Below are positions 25,958 through 34,365 of a stretch of 64,000 nt of DNA, piece by piece. The notes beneath the pieces were generated by a model. It saw only the letters and a list, made by a program, of their open reading frames with translations, did not search any database and was not told where the DNA came from. Numbering within the stretch: position 1 is the first letter of the stretch; the number at the start of each line of letters is the position of its first letter. Made by a program: the position numbers and the translations under genes. Source of the stretch: Halorubrum rutilum (GTDB lineage: Archaea; Halobacteriota; Halobacteria; Halobacteriales; Haloferacaceae); contig NZ_JANHDN010000003.1 of NCBI RefSeq assembly GCF_024494565.1, positions 248,001 through 312,000 on the forward strand, read 5' to 3'.

Positions 25958-26290
25958 CGCGGTTGCCGTCGCGGTCGACACCGACAAAGTCCCAGCCGCT
26001 CGGCAATACGTGGTCGCTGCCACAGGAACACCGCCAAAGCCCCAGCCGCGAGGACTCGATGCGCTCGTTGCGCGCTTCGGTCGTTCGCTTCGCTCACTCC
26101 CTCCAGTGCTTACGTCGCGCGTCTTCGTCCTCGCGACTGCCCCTTTGAGTCCCGCCCCGCACCGTTCTGCACCGCAGCCTCACGCCTCCCCAACCTCGCG
26201 GTTCGCGCTCTTCGAGCGCTCACCGCTCCCTCGCGCGTGCTGACTCGCGGCCGCCGAGGGCGGCCGCTCGCAGGCACGCGCCACCGCAGT
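25958..26290 (-). repeat. Dispersed structured intergenic repeat, copy B
   Basis: Inverted relative to copy A. Read on the minus strand: left hairpin with perfect 9-bp arms (26259-26267 with 26247-26255), a GCGCTC/GAGCGC hairpin, the GCGA tetraloop closed by AACC/GGTT (26192-26203) instead of AGCC/GGCT, the conserved GGACTCAAAGGGGC-type box, and the long stem (26127-26138 with 26044-26055) with one G-U pair on this strand. The tail is present twice (ends near 26040 and 25990), as in copy A. The tail points toward the purE start. Confidence 0.83.
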
Positions 26291-26326
26291 TCGTTCATAA
26301 ACGGTCGTCGCCGTTGCTCCCGAAAT

Positions 26327-27499
26327 CTACGCGTCCCGGAACGTCAGCCCGTCGCGGAGTTCTCGCGCCCGAGAGAGCAGGGCGTCGCGGTCGGCGTCCT
26401 CGGGGTCGCCGCCCGTTTCGGCCACCGTCAGGTGCCCCATCTTCCGGAGCGGGCGGGCGTCGGCCTTCCCGTACCAGTGGAGGTCGGCGTCGGGCGCGGC
26501 GAGGACCTCGTCGACGCCGCGGAGCGTGGCGGGCCGGGTCTCGTCGACGTCTCCGAGGGCGTTCGCCGTGACCGCGGGCGCGACGAGGTCGGTCGGACCG
26601 AGCGGCCACCCGAGCACCGCGCGGACGTGGTTCTCGAACTGCGAGGTGCGCGCGCCCTCGATCGTCCAGTGGCCGGAGTTGTGCGGGCGCGGCGCGATCT
26701 CGTTGACGAGCACCTCGCCGTCGCGGGTCTCGAACAGTTCGATCCCGTAGACGCCGCGACCGTCGAGGAACTCCAGCACGTCGCGGGCGACCGACTCGGC
26801 CTCGGCGACGACCGCGTCGTCGGCGCGGGCGGGCGCGACGCTCTCGCGGAGGATCTCCTCGCGGTGGATCGTCTCTGTGACGGGATAAGTGCGCGTCTCG
26901 CCGTCGGCGCCCTTCAGCCCCATCACGGCGATCTCGCGCTCGAAGTCGAGGAGCTCCTCGGCCATCGCGTTCCCCCCGACCTCGTCGAGCGCGTCGGCGG
27001 CGTCGGCGAGGCCCTCCACCGGGACGTTCCCGCGGCCGTCGTACCCCCCCTCGCGGGCCTTCAGCATGACGCCCCCGAACTCCTCGACGACGCGTTCGAG
27101 CCCCTCGGCGGTCGCGACCGCAACGAACTCCGGGACGGGGATCCCCGCGTCCGCGAGCGCCTCCTTCTGGACCAGCTTGTCTTGGATCGTTTCGAGGGTC
27201 CCGGGGTCCGGCTGGACCGGGACGTCGTGCTCGGCGCTCGCCTCGGCCAGCAGCGCCGGGTCGGCCAGCTCGATCTCGAAGGTGAGCGCGTCGGCCCGGC
27301 TCGCCAGCTCGTGGACCGCGTCGGGGTCGTCGAAGTCGCCGACGATCTGCTCGCTGACGACGGGCGCGGCCGGGCAGTCGGGCGTCGGGTCCAGCACGAC
27401 GACCTCGACGCCGAGCCGCGCGACCGCCTCGCCGATCATCCGACCCAGCTGTCCGCCGCCGACGACGCCGAGCGTCGGTCCCGGCAGGGTGATAGACAT
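26327..27499 (-). CDS. purK: 5-(carboxyamino)imidazole ribonucleotide synthase
   Basis: ATP-grasp enzyme that makes N5-CAIR from AIR, bicarbonate and ATP (390 residues). The start VVGGGQLGRMIGEAVARLG is the preATP-grasp motif; the ATP-grasp core includes QDKLVQKEAL, MLKAREGGYDGRGN and VNEIAPRPHNSGHWTIEGARTSQFENHVRA with the metal-binding glutamate and asparagine. It is full length. A TATA element (GCATAAATAT, complement of 27522-27531) lies about 28 bases before the ATG. Confidence 0.96.
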   Translation of the reverse strand: MSITLPGPTLGVVGGGQLGRMIGEAVARLGVEVVVLDPTPDCPAAPVVSEQIVGDFDDPDAVHELASRADALTFEIELADPALLAEASAEHDVPVQPDPGTLETIQDKLVQKEALADAGIPVPEFVAVATAEGLERVVEEFGGVMLKAREGGYDGRGNVPVEGLADAADALDEVGGNAMAEELLDFEREIAVMGLKGADGETRTYPVTETIHREEILRESVAPARADDAVVAEAESVARDVLEFLDGRGVYGIELFETRDGEVLVNEIAPRPHNSGHWTIEGARTSQFENHVRAVLGWPLGPTDLVAPAVTANALGDVDETRPATLRGVDEVLAAPDADLHWYGKADARPLRKMGHLTVAETGGDPEDADRDALLSRARELRDGLTFRDA

Positions 27500-27519
27500 G
27501 CGCGGCGGTACCGAACGTT

Positions 27520-27534
27520 ACTGCATAAATATTC
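27520..27534 (-). promoter_or_regulatory. purK promoter TATA element
   Basis: ATATTTATGC on the minus strand (complement of 27522-27531) is one of the clearest TATA boxes in the window, 23-32 bases upstream of the purK ATG at 27499. It supports independent transcription of purK rather than cotranscription with an upstream gene. Confidence 0.55.
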
Positions 27535-27601
27535 CCACATCGACCGGTACAATAGACACGTTCGTGTGTACACGACCGGTTCGGTCGCGGGCGCCGACCG
27601 C

Positions 27602-28336
27602 CTACAGGTCGACCGTCGCGAGGTCGCTCTCCAGCTCGTCGACGTACTCGTTGTACGCGTCGACGAACCCCCTGAACGAGTCGGCGTACTCGCGGACGTC
27701 GGCCGCGGAGGGCGCCTCGTACTGCGAGAGGAGGTAGAGCCCCCCGGAGCCGCCGACGCGGAGGTACGAGACGGCCCCCTCGTCCCACTTCAGCTCCCAG
27801 CGGTCGCCGTCGACGCGGGCGGTGTAGGTCCCGTAGTCGTCGCCCTCGTACCGGTGTATCTCCCCGGCCATGACGGAACAGGCCTCGCGGATCCGGTCCA
27901 GCACGCGGTCGCGCTCGGCGACGACGCCGTCGGTCGAGGCGGGCTCGGGGAACTCGGCGCTCACGCCGTCGAGGACGCCCGACAGCGACTCGACGTACTC
28001 GTTCCACGCCGCGACGAACGCCGCGTAGTCGTCGAGCGCGGCCGCGAGCTCCTCCGGGTCCGGCGGCCGCTTCGTCGAGATCACGTACACGTCCGAGCCC
28101 GATTTCGGCGAGAACAGCAGGAACTCCAGCTCCCCGGCCTCGTGTTTGACCGTCCACGTCCCGCCCGGCGTCGACAGCTCGCGACGCCCGTAGTCGCCGC
28201 CCTGGAGCTTCGCGAGCTGGTAGGCGATCGCTCCGGCATGGTCGCGGACCGCGGCGACGAGCTCGTCGCGCCGGTCGGCGATTGCGTCCGCGTCACGCAC
28301 GTCGAGGTCGAGCCCGAGGTCGGCGTGGGTGGTCAC
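27602..28336 (-). CDS. Haloarchaeal hypothetical protein with duplicated domain
   Basis: Protein of 244 residues made of two related halves, about 30-120 and 150-240. Each half has a helix, then [GD]-D-Y-G, a strand ending W-[TE]-[VL]-K-x-[ED], a glycine-serine loop with V/L-Y-[VL]-[IL]-S, and a C-terminal helix ending F-V-x-A-[WY]-N-E-Y-V. This points to an ancient tandem duplication. No catalytic motif, signal or membrane helix is visible and I do not recognise a function. Start: GTG at 28336, about 26 bases below a TTAA element; a GTG at 28354 is too close to that element. Confidence 0.8.
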   Translation of the reverse strand: MTTHADLGLDLDVRDADAIADRRDELVAAVRDHAGAIAYQLAKLQGGDYGRRELSTPGGTWTVKHEAGELEFLLFSPKSGSDVYVISTKRPPDPEELAAALDDYAAFVAAWNEYVESLSGVLDGVSAEFPEPASTDGVVAERDRVLDRIREACSVMAGEIHRYEGDDYGTYTARVDGDRWELKWDEGAVSYLRVGGSGGLYLLSQYEAPSAADVREYADSFRGFVDAYNEYVDELESDLATVDL

Positions 28337-28443
28337 GGCCGATCTGGGCGCCACACGGGGTTAATCGGTTCGGGTCGGAGCGAGGCCGGCGGGGCCGGGC
28401 TGGGCTGGTGCGGCCGGCGGAGCCTCGGACCCGCGCCCGCCGG

Positions 28444-29625
28444 TCACGCGATCGACTCCCGGAGCTCTCGGACCCGCGCCGGCTCGTCGATCCCGGAGCG
28501 CAACACGACGGCGAACACCGCCTCGCCGTCCGGCTCCGGCGCGTCCCCGCTCAGGATCGCGCCCGACCCGGTCTCCTCGGCGAGCCACCGCCGCCCGTCG
28601 GCGATCGCCTGTCGGTTGAGCCACGCCGGCGGTCCCCCGACAACGAGCAGCGTCCGGTCCGCGCGCCCCTCCGGGACCTCGACGGTCGACTTGCCGCGGG
28701 CCGCCTTCCGGATCGTCGTCTCGATCGCCGACACCGCGGCGCTCGCGTCGACCTCGGCGGGCTCGTCCGAGCCGAACAGCCCGAGCCCGAACCGGGACCC
28801 CGACTCCGGCGGATCGACCGCCTGCGTCGCGTGCCCGACCGCGGCGATCTCCCCGTCGTCGCCGACCGCGCGGGCGATGTCGCTCGCGTCGAGCACCTGC
28901 TGCGGGGTCGACTCCGCCTCGCCGGAGTCGCCGGCCCCGAACAGCGCCGCCACCCGCTCGGCGACGACCTCGTTCAGCCGACCCCGCCCGTCGCGGAGCG
29001 TCTCTCCCGGCCGAAGCCACGCGTCGTTGTCGAAGGGGAACAGGGCCGCACAGCGGTCGGAGAGGGCGTCGAGCGTCCGGGCCGCGTTCTTCTCCGCGAG
29101 GGGGCGCCGAGGCTCGCGGTCCTCGGACTCGGGCGCGCTGCCGCGGGCGGCGTCGGTCCGGTCGACCGCCGATTCCGCCGACTCGCCTGACCCCGCCGAC
29201 GTCCCCGACTCCGCCGGCGTCGGAAGGAGTCCGACGGCGTACACCGGGGCGTCGTAGAGCCGCGACAGCTCCTCGGCGAGCGCGGGGGCGGCGCCCGCGC
29301 CCGCGCCGCCGCCGAGACCGACGACGAGCACGAACGCCTCCGCGACGGACGGGTTCTCGTCGTCCATGGCGCGGCCGAGCTCGCTCGCGTGGGCGTCGCC
29401 GAGCCGCCGGGCGGCGTGGAGGTCACCGTCGAGCCCGCTCCCGTCGGCCGCGTCGCCGAAGCGGTAGCGGCGCGACTCGTCGACCGACCGGAGCGCGTCG
29501 AGGGCCGCCGCGTCCGTGTCGAACGCGTTGATCCCGTGCAGGAACCGCTCGTGGCCGTGATCGGCCGCGAGCCGGTCGACGATCCGGCCACCGGCGCCGC
29601 CGAGACCGATGACGTGAAGGCGCAT
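28444..29625 (-). CDS. Divergent FtsZ/tubulin-family GTPase-like protein
   Basis: Tubulin/FtsZ-superfamily protein (393 residues), not canonical FtsZ1/FtsZ2 or typical CetZ. The first glycine loop is VIGLGGAGGRIVD (5-17). The tubulin signature, normally GGGTGTG, reads G-G-G-A-G-A-G (105-111), so both threonines are alanine. The T7-loop acids are kept (D246 and D249 in VLDASDI). A disordered acidic insert of about 40 residues (138-178) interrupts the GTPase domain, and a small C-terminal domain follows. Nucleotide binding or turnover may differ from FtsZ. It is followed on the same strand by the duplicated-domain gene. Function unknown; a cytoskeletal or scaffolding role is inference. Confidence 0.82.
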   Translation of the reverse strand: MRLHVIGLGGAGGRIVDRLAADHGHERFLHGINAFDTDAAALDALRSVDESRRYRFGDAADGSGLDGDLHAARRLGDAHASELGRAMDDENPSVAEAFVLVVGLGGGAGAGAAPALAEELSRLYDAPVYAVGLLPTPAESGTSAGSGESAESAVDRTDAARGSAPESEDREPRRPLAEKNAARTLDALSDRCAALFPFDNDAWLRPGETLRDGRGRLNEVVAERVAALFGAGDSGEAESTPQQVLDASDIARAVGDDGEIAAVGHATQAVDPPESGSRFGLGLFGSDEPAEVDASAAVSAIETTIRKAARGKSTVEVPEGRADRTLLVVGGPPAWLNRQAIADGRRWLAEETGSGAILSGDAPEPDGEAVFAVVLRSGIDEPARVRELRESIA

Positions 29626-29671
29626 ACGTCACCCGGTCGGCGAGCGGGGGCTTATCTCTTCGGCTCGGCGG

Positions 29672-30796
29672 TCAGAACTCGTCGAGTCGCCGCTGTCCGC
29701 GGGGGACCGCCGCGGGGTCTCCCTCGGCGCCGACCTCGTTCGGATCGCCGCCGAGCAGCCGGATCAGCGCCGTGTCGGCGAACGTGAGCGCCAACACCAG
29801 CACGATGGGCGCGAGGAACAGCCCGTGGAAGCCGAAGACGACCGGACCGAAGATGTACGCGAGCATGAGCAGCCCGACGTGAGTCGTCTTCCCGCTGAAG
29901 TACGGCCGGAGCACGATGTCGGGGATCGTGTCGACGACGACGGCCGCGACGACGAGGAAGCCGGCGACGTAAGCGAGCAGCGAGACGTCGCCGCCGCCGA
30001 GGAGCGTCGGCACCGAGGTCACCGCCGCCAGCGGGAGGTACACGATCTTCATCCCGATCACGGGGATCAGGCTCGCGACGCCGGTGAGCGCGCCCGCGAG
30101 CGCCGGGTACGGGACCTCGACCGCGGCTGGCACGGCCACGTTGTACGCGGTGTACGTGACGACCGCGATGATCGAGATGGCGATGACGTTGAGCAGGTTT
30201 CCGTACAGCACCGCCTCCAGCTCGTCGTCGGCGGTTTCGAGGTACTCGCGGACCACCGCGTCGTCGTCGAAGGTGAGCAGCCACTCGTGGAACTTCGAGC
30301 CGTCGAGCAGCAGGTAGTAGGTGACGACGACGACGATCAGGAGGTTGAGGGCGAGCCCGGAGAGCGTGCTCGCGAGCAGCGGCGCCTGCTCGGAGACGAA
30401 CTCGATCAGCGGGTCGAGCTGCCCCGAGCGATAGGCGGCGACGAGCCCGTCGAGCGTCGGGTCCGAGAGCTGAGCCAGGTCTCCGACCCAGGAGTCCTCC
30501 GCGCCGACCGTCTCCGCGACCGGGTACCGCTCGATGAACCGCCGCGCCTCGATCAGCACCAGCAGCACGGTGTAGCCGATGAGCCCGACGAGCGGGACCC
30601 CGATGAGCGACAGGGAGAGCACGGCCCTGGCGCGGGCGGGGAGTCGGAACCGTTCGAGCCGGTGGAAGAGCCGGCGCGTCGAGTAGTAGAGGAACACCGC
30701 GACCGTGAGCGGGGCGACGAACCGGTACCCGATGAACCCGACGACGAGCGCGACCGCGAGACCGAAGAGGGCGATGACGAACCGCTTCTCGTCCAT
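29672..30796 (-). CDS. AI-2E family transporter / PerM-like permease
   Basis: Integral membrane protein (374 residues) with about eight hydrophobic helices. Family marks are the long amphipathic region at residues 60-150, the paired central helices, and the C-terminal PYPALAGALTGVASLIPVIGMKIVYLPLAAV and IPDIVLRPYFSGKTTHVGLLMLAYIFGPVVFGFHGLFLAPIVLVLAL. The AI-2E name is historical; substrates of archaeal members are unknown and sodium-proton exchange has been shown for some relatives. The ATG at 30796 is 27 bases after a TATA-like TTTATGTCG; upstream in-frame sequence encodes repeats and is not part of the gene. Confidence 0.9.
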   Translation of the reverse strand: MDEKRFVIALFGLAVALVVGFIGYRFVAPLTVAVFLYYSTRRLFHRLERFRLPARARAVLSLSLIGVPLVGLIGYTVLLVLIEARRFIERYPVAETVGAEDSWVGDLAQLSDPTLDGLVAAYRSGQLDPLIEFVSEQAPLLASTLSGLALNLLIVVVVTYYLLLDGSKFHEWLLTFDDDAVVREYLETADDELEAVLYGNLLNVIAISIIAVVTYTAYNVAVPAAVEVPYPALAGALTGVASLIPVIGMKIVYLPLAAVTSVPTLLGGGDVSLLAYVAGFLVVAAVVVDTIPDIVLRPYFSGKTTHVGLLMLAYIFGPVVFGFHGLFLAPIVLVLALTFADTALIRLLGGDPNEVGAEGDPAAVPRGQRRLDEF

Positions 30797-30893
30797 GGCC
30801 CCGCGTCTCGGTGTGCCGACATAAACTATGTGCCTTCGCTCCGGGACGGAAACGGGCGTTCGGCCGTCCCCGCGGCCGTTCGACGGGCGCGCG

Positions 30894-31973
30894 TCAGTCG
30901 TCGTCCCCCTCCGGCGGACGCTCGATCCGACCGCCGTCTCGGTCGCCGTCCCGCTCGCCGTCTCGGTCGCCGTCCCGCTCGCCGTCTCGGTCGCCGTCCC
31001 GCTCGCTGCCTCGGTCGCCGTCCCGCTCACTCTCCCGCGAACCGTCGGGCCCGCGCTCCTCGATCGCCCGCTCAAACCGGGTCACCTGCTCCCGGTGCAG
31101 CGAGAGGATCATGTCCGCCAGCACGCCGAAGATCAGGAGCTGGATCCCGAGGACCGCCGAACCGACGGCGCCGATGGCGATGACCTCGTGGGTGATGCCG
31201 TACGCGAACCACTCGTAGAGGACGTACGCGGTCATCGCCGCGCCCACCGCGGTCGACACCGCCCCGACGCTGCCGAAGTAGAACAGGGGGTTGTTCGTCT
31301 TCGCCTTGCGGTACAGCTCCAGGAAGATCACGCCGCCGTCGCGGATCGGGTGGAGGTTGGTCGCGGAGCCGCCGGGACGCTCGCGGTAGGTGATCGGGAC
31401 GACCGCGACGTCGACCTGGTTCTTCACGCATTCGACCGCCATCTCGGTCTCGATCCCGAAGCCGTCGGCGGTGAGGCGGAGCCGGAGGAACGACTCGCGG
31501 GTGAACGCCCGATACCCCGAGAGGATGTCCCGATAGCCCTCCCGGTGGATCGCGCGGAACGCGAGGTTGATGATCCGGTTGCCGACCCGGTTCAGCCGGG
31601 TCATCGCCCCCGGTCGCATGTCGGCGAACCGGTTCCCGATGACGTGGTCGGCCTCGCCGGCGAGCAGCGGGTTGAGCATCGCGTCGACGTCGGCCGCGTC
31701 GTACGTCGCGTCGGCGTCGGCCATCACGACGTACGGCGCGTCGACGTGGTCGCGGACCGCCTCGCGGACGGCCTGTCCCTTCCCGCGGCCCGACTGTTCG
31801 ACGACGCGCGCGCCGGCCTCGCGGGCGGCCGCCCTGGTCCCGTCGGTGGAGCCGCCGTCGACCACGAGGACGTCGTCGATCCCGGCGTCGCGGAAGGCCT
31901 CGACGACGCGCGCGACCGTCTCGACTTCGTCCATCGCGGGCAGCAGGACGCAGACGTCGTCGTAGTCGCCCAT
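30894..31973 (-). CDS. aglJ: Family 2 glycosyltransferase, AglJ-like (dolichol phosphate glycosyltransferase)
   Basis: GT-A glycosyltransferase (359 residues) with the nucleotide-sugar fold VLLPAMDEVETV, V-D-G-G-S-T-D-G-T and the metal motif MADADATYD (about 84-92). Two C-terminal hydrophobic helices (about 235-300) anchor it to the membrane. The length and layout match AglJ, which adds the first sugar to dolichol phosphate in haloarchaeal N-glycosylation; DPM1-like relatives cannot be excluded. The last 45 residues are a run of [RE]-D-G-[DE]-R-D-G-E repeats encoded by a 24-bp DNA repeat and are not part of the enzyme fold. Confidence 0.8.
   Translation of the reverse strand: MGDYDDVCVLLPAMDEVETVARVVEAFRDAGIDDVLVVDGGSTDGTRAAAREAGARVVEQSGRGKGQAVREAVRDHVDAPYVVMADADATYDAADVDAMLNPLLAGEADHVIGNRFADMRPGAMTRLNRVGNRIINLAFRAIHREGYRDILSGYRAFTRESFLRLRLTADGFGIETEMAVECVKNQVDVAVVPITYRERPGGSATNLHPIRDGGVIFLELYRKAKTNNPLFYFGSVGAVSTAVGAAMTAYVLYEWFAYGITHEVIAIGAVGSAVLGIQLLIFGVLADMILSLHREQVTRFERAIEERGPDGSRESERDGDRGSERDGDRDGERDGDRDGERDGDRDGGRIERPPEGDDD
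30933..31028 (-). repeat. 24-bp tandem repeat in the glycosyltransferase tail
   Basis: Four 24-bp units start at 30933, 30957, 30981 and 31005; the last differs at two positions. The unit encodes eight residues of the type RDGDRDGE on the minus strand. Near-identical units suggest recent slippage expansion, and unit number should vary between strains. Confidence 0.9.
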
Positions 31974-32134
31974 GGCGGGTCGACGGCGGGGGAGTCCCTA
32001 AACTCTGCCCTTCGGGCGCGGTCGACGGAGCGCGAAGCGCCCTAGTTCGGCGCGACGATCGGTCCGCTCACCGGTTCGACGACGGTCCTGCGGCCACCCA
32101 CACGCTCATGTACCCCACGATAGATCGTGTTAGC

Positions 32135-32515
32135 ATGTCGCAGCCACCCGACCCTCACGTCGACGAGCTACTCAGCGCGGCGCGGACGGCGACCGGCGAC
32201 GAGCTCCGGAGTCTCACCTACTTCACCGAGGACGACGTCACGCAGCTGTACCTCCGCAGCGACCTGAGCCGGACCGCGGACCTCGTCGGGTTCGCGGAGA
32301 ACGAGCGCCAGGGGTTCCACTCGCAGTCGCTGTACGCCAACACGCAGCTCGGCGACTACCGGTTCACCGTCCGCGTGTTCGAGAACGGGTACCTGACGCG
32401 CGTCATCGCGGGGGAACACGGCGTCTGGGTGACGACCGACTCGATGGAGATCGACCGGTTCGAAGAGCTCGCCAGCGCGCTCTCGTCGATCCTCCGGTCG
32501 TTCGACCCGGCGTGA
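32135..32515 (+). CDS. Conserved haloarchaeal hypothetical protein
   Basis: Small soluble protein (126 residues from ATG at 32135; an in-frame ATG at 32108 would add nine). It shows an alpha-beta pattern: a helix with VDELLSAARTATGDELRSL, strands TYFTEDDVTQLYLRSDLS and YRFTVRVFENGYLTRVIAGEHGVWVTTDSMEID, and a C-terminal helix FEELASALSSILRSFDP. Resembles the family of short haloarchaeal proteins found near signalling genes. No catalytic motif. It is convergent with the CheY gene, 30 bases apart. Confidence 0.8.
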   Translation: MSQPPDPHVDELLSAARTATGDELRSLTYFTEDDVTQLYLRSDLSRTADLVGFAENERQGFHSQSLYANTQLGDYRFTVRVFENGYLTRVIAGEHGVWVTTDSMEIDRFEELASALSSILRSFDPA

Positions 32516-32545
32516 CCCCTGCGAGCCGACTCCGGTCTCCGCCCG

Positions 32546-32905
32546 TCAGCCGAGGTGACTCTCTATCTCCGGGACCAGCTCGTCGGGGTCGACCGGCTTC
32601 GTGACGTAGCCGTCGGCGCCGGCCTTCACCGCCGCCATCATCTTCTCCCGCTGGTCGACGCTCGTGCACATCACGACCACGGCGTCCGGCCGCCGCTCCT
32701 TGATGGCGCGCGTCGCCTCGATCCCGGTCATCTCCGGCATGACGACGTCCATCGACACGGCGTCCGGCTCGTACGCCTCGAACAGCTCCACGGCCTCCGC
32801 GCCGTTCTCCGCCTCGCCGACGACGTCGAACGACCCCTCAAGCGCGTCCCGGACCACGGTCCGCTGGAACGAGGAGTCGTCGACGACGAGCACCCGGGCT
32901 GTCAT
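32546..32905 (-). CDS. cheY: Response regulator CheY
   Basis: Single-domain receiver (119 residues) with all the key residues: acidic pair D9-D10, phospho-acceptor D53 in SMDVVMPEMTG, T81 and the lysine of TKPVDP near 104. It has no output domain, as CheY of the archaellum switch. No chemotaxis cluster is in the window, so it may instead be a phosphorelay protein for one of the kinases. The start is ATG at 32905; upstream in-frame sequence crosses the divergent promoter. Confidence 0.88.
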   Translation of the reverse strand: MTARVLVVDDSSFQRTVVRDALEGSFDVVGEAENGAEAVELFEAYEPDAVSMDVVMPEMTGIEATRAIKERRPDAVVVMCTSVDQREKMMAAVKAGADGYVTKPVDPDELVPEIESHLG

Positions 32906-33027
32906 GACCGATGATCGGCGGCTGAACGACAAAAGCGCGCGGATCGTCGGACGGTCGGAGCCGTCGAGCGCGTCCGATCCCCACACAACACCTTGTATAT
33001 TCGATCAAGCGTATAATGAACATAGGA

Positions 33028-33040
33028 ACAACGTTAAGGT
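33028..33040 (+). promoter_or_regulatory. Promoter of the PhoU gene
   Basis: AT-rich region ahead of 33063, with GTTAAGG (about 33032-33038) 25-30 bases before the ATG and additional TATATT and TATAAT strings at 32996 and 33012. The cluster of TATA-like strings between the divergent cheY and PhoU genes could give alternative starts. Confidence 0.45.
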
Positions 33041-33062
33041 GTATCCCGCGGTACGTCGCGAC

Positions 33063-34094
33063 ATGGAAACGCGGAAGGTCCAACGGCTGGGTCCGTCGAC
33101 GCTGGCGATGACCCTCCCCGCCGAGTGGGCGCAGGAACACGGCGTCAACAAGGGCGACGAGGTGTCGCTCCGGATGGGCGGCAAGGGAACGCTCACCGTG
33201 CTCCCGGAGTCGGTGAGCACGGAGGAGTCGGAGGCCGTCATCAACGCCGACGGGCTCGACGCGCGGTCGCTGGAGCGGGCCATCGTCGCGCAGTACGTGC
33301 TCGGGCGGCGCGTGATCCACGTCCGGAGCGAGGGGACGCTCGACAGCGAGCACATCAACGCCGTCTACAAGGCCGAGACGCAGCTGATGGGGCTCGGCGT
33401 CATCGAGGAGACGCCCGAGGACATCTCCATCCGCTGCTCGGTCGACCCGGAGGACTTCACCCTCGACAACCTGCTCGAACGGCTGGAGAACACCGGGTCG
33501 ACGATGCGCGGCGAGGCCGTGAAGGCGCTCGCGCACGGCAACCCCGACCTCGCGCAGCGCGCGCTCAACCGCGAGCGGCAGGCGAACAAGATCTTCGTCC
33601 TCCTGCTCCGGCTCATCTTCACCGCCTACCAGAACCCGAACCTCGCGCGTGCCGTCGGCCTGGAGGAGGGGTTCCCCCTCATCGGCTACCGCTCCGTGGC
33701 GAAGAACTTAGAGCTCACCGCCGACAACGCGGAGGACATCGCCGACATCGTGATGGAGGCCGACGGCCACACGCTCGACGTCGACAGCGCGACGATGCGG
33801 CAGATCCGCGAGTTCACCGATCAGGTGGACGAGCTGACGGCGCTCGCGGTCCGGGCCGTCGTCGAGCGCGACTACGACCTCACCGTCGAGTGCCGCGACC
33901 TGTTCGCCCGGCTGGAGGACCGCGAGCAGGAGATCCTCGCCGAGCTGCCGGACGACCTCGACAACGAGACGCTGCTGATGACCCGCGAGGTGCTCGTCAG
34001 CCTCCAGCACACCGCCGAGTACGCGATGCGGAACGCCGAGATCGCCGCGAACCTCGCCCTGAACGAGGAGTCGGAGCACGTCGAGATCATCTGA
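33063..34094 (+). CDS. phoU: PhoU-family phosphate regulator with N-terminal AbrB-like domain
   Basis: 343-residue protein that begins with a swapped-hairpin AbrB/SpoVT-type DNA-binding domain (residues 1-47: RKVQRLGPSTLAMTLPAEWAQEHGVNKGDEVSL) and continues with two PhoU helical repeats (about 125-225 and 230-340). PhoU repeats bind metals and the PstB transporter in bacteria; the archaeal fusion with a DNA-binding domain suggests it also acts as a transcription regulator for phosphate genes. No pst genes are in the window. Acidic C-terminus, no membrane helices. Confidence 0.9.
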   Translation: METRKVQRLGPSTLAMTLPAEWAQEHGVNKGDEVSLRMGGKGTLTVLPESVSTEESEAVINADGLDARSLERAIVAQYVLGRRVIHVRSEGTLDSEHINAVYKAETQLMGLGVIEETPEDISIRCSVDPEDFTLDNLLERLENTGSTMRGEAVKALAHGNPDLAQRALNRERQANKIFVLLLRLIFTAYQNPNLARAVGLEEGFPLIGYRSVAKNLELTADNAEDIADIVMEADGHTLDVDSATMRQIREFTDQVDELTALAVRAVVERDYDLTVECRDLFARLEDREQEILAELPDDLDNETLLMTREVLVSLQHTAEYAMRNAEIAANLALNEESEHVEII

Positions 34095-34163
34095 GAGCGC
34101 GGATCTCGTCGGCGCGGTCGCGCCCTTCGCATGAACTAAGTAGCCGCCCGCGAAGCGACGGGT

Positions 34164-34346
34164 ATGAGCGAGGGATCCATCGAGTCTGACATGGAGATCG
34201 GCGTGGCGCTCGCGTTGGGGGCCGTCGCGCTCGTCGGGACGGTGCTGATGTTCGGGTACCCGTCGCAGATCGGTCGCGCGTGGGGGTTCGCGGCGGCGTT
34301 CGTCTTCGCCCTCTGTTCGGTCGCCGCCGTGCAGCTCTTCGACTGA
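34164..34346 (+). CDS. Small two-helix membrane protein
   Basis: 60-residue protein with two hydrophobic helices (about residues 11-30 and 38-57) and a short acidic N-terminus. A TATA-like ACTAAGTAG lies about 25 bases upstream, supporting expression. It occurs between PhoU and a winged-helix gene. Function is unknown; similar small membrane proteins are conserved in haloarchaea. Confidence 0.72.
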   Translation: MSEGSIESDMEIGVALALGAVALVGTVLMFGYPSQIGRAWGFAAAFVFALCSVAAVQLFD

Positions 34347-34365
34347 GCGACCGGGAGACGAGAAA

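Noticed and set aside
24667..26300. Short frames inside repeat copies A and B (and likewise in C and D) that give similar arginine- and serine-rich peptides
   Set aside because: The similarity comes from the DNA repeat. Changes between copies keep base pairing rather than reading frame, and frames shift between copies.
25928..29257. Very long plus-strand open frame (over 1,000 codons) across purK and the FtsZ-like gene
   Set aside because: It is antisense to well-conserved genes and its composition (R, P, S and V rich) is that of a GC-rich shadow frame.
30933..31028. Regular 24-bp repeats considered as a CRISPR array
   Set aside because: There are no unique spacers; the units are contiguous and in frame within a gene. 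No CRISPR array or cas gene is seen in the window.
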